From contig CATLIX010000035.1 in the NCBI GenBank assembly GCA_949959185.1, forward strand, positions 1 through 36,784: DNA of 36,784 nucleotides. The letters are read 5' to 3'. This DNA comes from an uncultured Eubacterium sp. (GTDB taxonomy: Bacteria; Bacillota; Clostridia; Lachnospirales; Lachnospiraceae). A program made the translations under genes and the position numbers. The notes under the pieces were generated by a model that did not search any database, was not told the DNA's origin, and saw nothing but the letters and a program-made list of their open reading frames with translations. The number at the start of each line of letters is the position of its first letter. The stretch's first letter is position 1. Below, one piece after another: positions 33,468-36,784 of the stretch.

Positions 33468-33890
33468 TTGAAATTATCTACAAAAGGAAAATATGGGCTG
33501 CGGGCCTTTATTGATCTGGCAGTCTGGGGCGAGGAAAAGCCGGTTTCTCTGAACAGTATTGCAGAGCGGCAGGAAATTTCGGTCAGCTATCTGGAACAGC
33601 TTATGGCGAAGCTGAAGAAAGCAGGACTGGTAAAAAGCCTCCGGGGCGTCAACGGCGGATATACCGTTGCAAAACCGGTGGAAGAAATTTCTGTGGGAGA
33701 TGTTCTGAGAGCGCTGGAAGGAGACCTGATCCCGGTGGAATGCGCCGGAATAGACAGCAGCCGGCAGTGCAGCAGTTCTTCCCAGTGTGTCAGCAAAATT
33801 GTCTGGAAACGTATCAACGACAGCATCAACGATACGGTGAACAGCATTTATATAGGAGAACTGGTAAAAGAAAGTAAAAGGCAGATTTAA
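33468..33890 (+). CDS. iscR: Rrf2 family regulator with an IscR-like cysteine triad
   Basis: 140 aa from the TTG at 33468, with GAGGTGATAGG upstream. KLSTKGKYGLRAFIDLA is the Rrf2 start. The winged helix contains IAERQEISVSYLEQLMAKL and the wing LRGVNGGY. Cys92, Cys101 and Cys107 could hold a [2Fe-2S] cluster. Cys92 matches E. coli IscR, but the first gap is 8 residues and not 5. As first gene of an Fe-S assembly operon it most likely senses cluster supply and represses the operon when clusters are plentiful. A CymR-like cysteine regulator is the alternative, but CymR proteins lack the triad. Confidence 0.85.
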   Translation: MKLSTKGKYGLRAFIDLAVWGEEKPVSLNSIAERQEISVSYLEQLMAKLKKAGLVKSLRGVNGGYTVAKPVEEISVGDVLRALEGDLIPVECAGIDSSRQCSSSSQCVSKIVWKRINDSINDTVNSIYIGELVKESKRQI

Positions 33891-33913
33891 TTTAAGTAAC
33901 AGAGGTGTGAAAA

Positions 33914-35095
33914 ATGGGAAAAATGATATATCTGGATAATGCGGCAACAACCAGGACAGCGCCGGAAGTAGTGGAAGCAATGCTTCCGTATTTTTCGGAA
34001 TTTTACGGAAACGCATCTACCGTTTATGAATTCGGCGGAAAGAGCAGGGAAGCAGTGTCAGAGGCAAGGGAAATCATTGCAAAGGCCATCGGAGCCAGAG
34101 ACAATGAAATTTATTTTACCGCCGGAGGAAGCGAGGCTGACAACTGGGCCATCAAAGCCACAGCAGAAGCGTATAAAGAGAAGGGAAAGCATATTATTAC
34201 CAGCAAAATCGAACATCATGCGGTGCTCCATACCTGCCAGTGGCTGGAGCAGAACGGATATGAGGTCACATATCTGGATGTGGATGAATTCGGGGTGGTG
34301 AAGCTGGAAGAACTGAAGAAGGCCATAAGGCCTGATACCATTCTGATTTCCATTATGTTTGCCAATAATGAAATCGGAACCATTGAGCCTGTGGCTGAGA
34401 TTGGAAAGATTGCCAGAGAACACGGAATTCTTTTCCATACCGACGCGGTACAGGCATTCGGGCAGGTGCCCATTGATGTGGATGAACTGAATATCGACAT
34501 GCTCAGCAGCAGCGGCCATAAGCTGAACGGTCCCAAGGGCATTGGTTTTCTCTATATCCGCAAGGGAGTTAAAATCCGTTCCTTTGTTCATGGAGGCGCT
34601 CAGGAGCGGAAGCGCCGGGCGGGCACAGAGAATGTGCCGGGTATTGTGGGATTTGGAAAAGCTGTGGAACTGGCAATGGCCGGCATGAAAGAGCGCACCG
34701 GAAAAGAGCGGGAGCTCCGGGACTATCTGATGGAACGTGTAATGAAAGAAGTACCCTATACCAGAGTAAACGGGGACAGACTCAACCGTCTGCCTAACAA
34801 TGTGAACTTCTGTTTCCAGTTTGTGGAAGGGGAATCCCTGCTGATTATGCTGGATATGAAGGGAATCTGCGGGTCTTCCGGCTCCGCATGTACATCCGGT
34901 TCTCTGGATCCTTCCCATGTACTGCTGGCTATTGGCCTGCCTCATGAAATTGCCCACGGTTCCCTGCGGCTTACCCTGGGAGAGGACACCACAAAAGAAG
35001 ATATTGATTACACCGTGGAGGCAATTAAAGAAATTGTAAATCAGCTTCGCGAAATGTCTCCCTTATATGAAGATTATAAGAAGCACAACAGTTAA
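33914..35095 (+). CDS. iscS: Cysteine desulfurase (NifS/IscS type)
   Basis: 393-aa PLP enzyme that takes sulfur from L-cysteine, leaving alanine, and passes it on as a persulfide. YLDNAATTRTAPEV opens the fold; EIYFTAGGSEADNWAI and HHAVLHTC follow. Lys203 in SSGHKLNGPKG binds PLP and Cys326 in GSSGSACTSGS carries the persulfide. The position of the Cys fits NifS/IscS enzymes of group I. AGAGGTGT precedes the ATG, 23 bases after the regulator. It supplies both IscU and MnmA in this operon. Confidence 0.96.
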   Translation: MGKMIYLDNAATTRTAPEVVEAMLPYFSEFYGNASTVYEFGGKSREAVSEAREIIAKAIGARDNEIYFTAGGSEADNWAIKATAEAYKEKGKHIITSKIEHHAVLHTCQWLEQNGYEVTYLDVDEFGVVKLEELKKAIRPDTILISIMFANNEIGTIEPVAEIGKIAREHGILFHTDAVQAFGQVPIDVDELNIDMLSSSGHKLNGPKGIGFLYIRKGVKIRSFVHGGAQERKRRAGTENVPGIVGFGKAVELAMAGMKERTGKERELRDYLMERVMKEVPYTRVNGDRLNRLPNNVNFCFQFVEGESLLIMLDMKGICGSSGSACTSGSLDPSHVLLAIGLPHEIAHGSLRLTLGEDTTKEDIDYTVEAIKEIVNQLREMSPLYEDYKKHNS

Positions 35096-35118
35096 ATAAA
35101 TATCCGGAGGAAAGAACA

Positions 35119-35556
35119 ATGTATAGTGAAAAAGTAATGGACCATTTTAAAAATCCCAGAAATGTAGGAGAAATTGAAAATGCCAGCGGCGTGGGAACCG
35201 TAGGGAACGCCAAATGCGGCGATATTATGCGTATCTTTCTGGACATAGATGATAATGGAATTATTCAGGATGTTAAATTTAAAACCTTTGGCTGCGGCGC
35301 GGCCGTGGCAACCAGCTCCATGGCTACGGAACTGGTAAAAGGCAAAACCATACAGGAGGCGCTGCAGGTAACCAATAAAGCGGTTATGGAAGCACTGGAC
35401 GGACTTCCTCCGGTGAAAGTACACTGCTCTCTGCTGGCGGAAGAAGCCATCCATGCGGCTCTCTGGGATTATGCGGAGAAAAACGGCATTCAGATTGAAG
35501 GGCTGGAAAAGCCCAAAAATGACATCAGCGAGGAAGAAGAGGAAGAGGACTACTAA
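35119..35556 (+). CDS. iscU: Fe-S cluster assembly scaffold (IscU/NifU N-terminal type)
   Basis: 145-aa scaffold on which [2Fe-2S] and [4Fe-4S] clusters are built from IscS sulfur. The three cluster Cys are Cys33 (NAKCGD, with Asp35), Cys59 (FGCGAA) and Cys103 (VHCSLLAEEA). It lacks the C-terminal Nfu domain of nitrogen-fixation NifU. The C-terminus is unusual: an acidic run of Ser, six Glu, Asp and Tyr after PKNDI. GGAGGAAAG precedes the ATG. Confidence 0.95.
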   Translation: MYSEKVMDHFKNPRNVGEIENASGVGTVGNAKCGDIMRIFLDIDDNGIIQDVKFKTFGCGAAVATSSMATELVKGKTIQEALQVTNKAVMEALDGLPPVKVHCSLLAEEAIHAALWDYAEKNGIQIEGLEKPKNDISEEEEEEDY

Positions 35557-35561
35557 AATTT

Positions 35562-36641
35562 ATGGGAAAAAAGAAAGTAGTTGTGGGAATGTCCGGCGGC
35601 GTGGATTCTTCTGTGGCAGCCTGGCTCCTGAAAGAACAGGGATATGAGGTCATGGGCGTTACCATGCAGATCTGGCAGCAGGAATCGGAGCAGGTGCAGG
35701 AAGAACAGGGCGGCTGCTGCGGCCTGTCCGCGGTGGAGGATGCCAGGCGGGTGGCGGCAATGCTGGATATTCCATATTATGTCATGAATTTCAGAGATGA
35801 ATTTCAGAAAAATGTAATAGATTATTTTACAGAGGAGTATCTCAGGGGCCATACCCCCAATCCCTGTATTGCCTGTAACCGTTATGTGAAATGGGAATCG
35901 CTGTTAAAGCGCAGCATGGCCCTGGGGGCAGATTACATCGCCACCGGCCATTATGCCCGAATCCGGCAGCTTTCCAACGGCAGATTTGCATTGCAGAAGT
36001 CCGTTACGGAAGGAAAAGATCAGACCTATGCCCTGTATAATCTGACCCAGCACCAGCTTGCCCATACGCTGATGCCGGTGGGAGATTACAGCAAACAGGA
36101 AATCCGCGCCATGGCAGAGAATATCGGACTTCGGGTTGCGGATAAGCCGGACAGCCAGGAAATCTGTTTTATTCCGGATCACGATTATGCCGGTTTTATT
36201 GAGCGGGAAAGAAAAGGAGATGTGCCTCCGCCGGGAAACTTTGTCACGAAAGACGGAAAAGTACTGGGCCGGCACAGAGGAATTACCCACTATACCGTCG
36301 GCCAGCGCAAAGGCCTTGGAATTGCCATGGGGGTTCCGGTATTTGTGACGAAACTTCGGCCGGACACCAATGAGGTGGTACTGGGCAGCAATGATGAGGT
36401 ATTCGGAACGGAGCTTTACGGGGACAGGCTGAACTTTATGTCCATTCCGGAACTGGAGGGGGAACTGGACGTGACAGCCAAAATCCGTTATAATCATAAA
36501 GGAGCGCCCTGTACCATTCGGAAAGCGGGAGAAGACAGGGTATTCTGCCGATTTCATGAACCGGTGCGTGCCATTACGCCCGGACAGGCGGTGGTATTTT
36601 ATGACGGAGATATGGTAGCAGGCGGCGGAACTATTATATAG
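35562..36641 (+). CDS. mnmA: tRNA-specific 2-thiouridylase
   Basis: 359-aa enzyme that makes 2-thiouridine at position 34 of tRNA for Lys, Glu and Gln, using ATP and persulfide sulfur. The PP-loop SGGVDSS (11-17) activates the uridine. Cys102 (NPCIAC) and Cys202 (DSQEICF) are the catalytic and persulfide Cys; GHYARI and the C-terminal beta-barrel domain are also present. It starts 5 bases after iscU with only a distant GAGG, so it is probably translated by coupling. No TusA-like relay protein is encoded, so sulfur probably comes straight from the IscS product, as described in Bacillus for its dedicated desulfurase. Confidence 0.96.
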   Translation: MGKKKVVVGMSGGVDSSVAAWLLKEQGYEVMGVTMQIWQQESEQVQEEQGGCCGLSAVEDARRVAAMLDIPYYVMNFRDEFQKNVIDYFTEEYLRGHTPNPCIACNRYVKWESLLKRSMALGADYIATGHYARIRQLSNGRFALQKSVTEGKDQTYALYNLTQHQLAHTLMPVGDYSKQEIRAMAENIGLRVADKPDSQEICFIPDHDYAGFIERERKGDVPPPGNFVTKDGKVLGRHRGITHYTVGQRKGLGIAMGVPVFVTKLRPDTNEVVLGSNDEVFGTELYGDRLNFMSIPELEGELDVTAKIRYNHKGAPCTIRKAGEDRVFCRFHEPVRAITPGQAVVFYDGDMVAGGGTII

Positions 36642-36645
36642 TTCC

Positions 36646-36713
36646 GTTTTTGTCTTACAGGAAAGACCTTGTCACGCTAAAGCGTGAAAGTATCTTTCCT
36701 GTAAGACAAAAAC
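36646..36713. repeat. Long palindrome with nested hairpin, element 1
   Basis: A perfect 21-bp inverted repeat (36646-36666 and 36693-36713, arm beginning GTTTTTGTCTTACAGG) encloses a second hairpin TCACGCT-AA-AGCGTGA (3672-87 in the last hundred, i.e. 36672-36687). The left arm carries the T run and the right arm the A run, on both strands alike. An intrinsic terminator has the opposite order, so this is not a standard one. It begins 5 bases after the mnmA stop. Confidence 0.8.
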
Positions 36714-36724
36714 AAAGATGCACA

Positions 36725-36767
36725 CGCAAATGCAAAGGAAATATGTCGCCAGGGCGACGCATTTGCG
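36725..36767. repeat. Nested palindrome, element 2
   Basis: CGCAAATGC (36725-36733) pairs with GCATTTGCG (36759-36767) and encloses GTCGC-CAGG-GCGAC (36745-36758). Outer stem plus inner hairpin repeats the architecture of element 1, 11 bases away, with a different sequence. The window ends 17 bases later, so the element or array may continue. Confidence 0.7.
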
Positions 36768-36784
36768 GCGCAGAATTTCGTAAA

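Noticed and set aside
36646-36713. Ordinary intrinsic terminator of mnmA
   Set aside because: The stem is perfect, but neither strand has the required T tract after it; the T run is in the 5' arm.
1-36784. CRISPR arrays, insertion sequences, prophage genes, tRNA or rRNA
   Set aside because: No regularly spaced repeats, transposase or phage motifs, or tRNA/rRNA-like sequences were recognised on reading both strands.

Overview
This window looks like a chromosomal segment from an anaerobic Clostridia, most likely a Lachnospiraceae gut commensal. The pointers are the tig-clpP-clpX-lon-engB order, an SpoVB-type flippase of spore formers, an IscR-IscS-IscU-MnmA operon, frequent TTG/GTG starts behind strong AGGAGG sites, and many family-typical regulators. 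The genus cannot be fixed from the sequence. I saw no rRNA, tRNA, CRISPR array, insertion sequence or prophage.

Layout. (1) 1-4285: a two-gene heterodimeric ABC exporter followed by a small P-loop nucleotide kinase-like protein. (2) 4430-5680: a Phd/YefM-RelE/ParE toxin-antitoxin pair. Facing it is a PadR regulator whose expected DUF2812 partner survives only as a start and a C-terminal tail, with two PadR-type palindromes upstream. (3) 5836-7229: a PD-(D/E)XK-fold sce7726-like protein overlapping an AraC regulator. (4) 7236-18716: a beta-glucoside locus. Two GH94 phosphorylases (one laminaribiose-phosphorylase-like) point left. A sugar-binding lipoprotein, two permeases (the first frameshifted at a T7 run) and a circularly permuted GH3 beta-glucosidase point right. 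Between them lies a divergent regulatory region with a 13-bp direct repeat. (5) 18733-20544: a hexapeptide acetyltransferase and a DRE-TIM aldolase-like protein behind divergent promoters. (6) 20657-27202: the protein quality-control block tig, clpP, clpX, lon, then engB. (7) 27189-29900: a zinc/manganese uptake ABC transporter. (8) 30038-33325: a cytoplasmic parvulin, an AI-2E-type membrane protein and, convergently, an SpoVB-like flippase. (9) 33389-36641: iscR, iscS, iscU, mnmA. (10) 36646-end: two nested palindromic elements running up to the window edge.

The catabolic locus is coherent. Beta-linked gluco-oligosaccharides would be bound by the lipoprotein, imported by the permease pair (the ATPase must be encoded elsewhere), and cleaved in the cytoplasm by phosphorolysis (GH94, giving glucose 1-phosphate) and by hydrolysis (GH3). 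The AraC protein is the obvious candidate activator. The last operon joins Fe-S cluster assembly to 2-thiolation of tRNA through the shared sulfur donor IscS.

No wholly new system is certain here. The best candidates for a second look are the unassigned second GH94 enzyme in its locus, the T7 frameshift in the permease, the gutted PadR-DUF2812 pair, and the terminal palindromes, whose polarity is the reverse of an intrinsic terminator.
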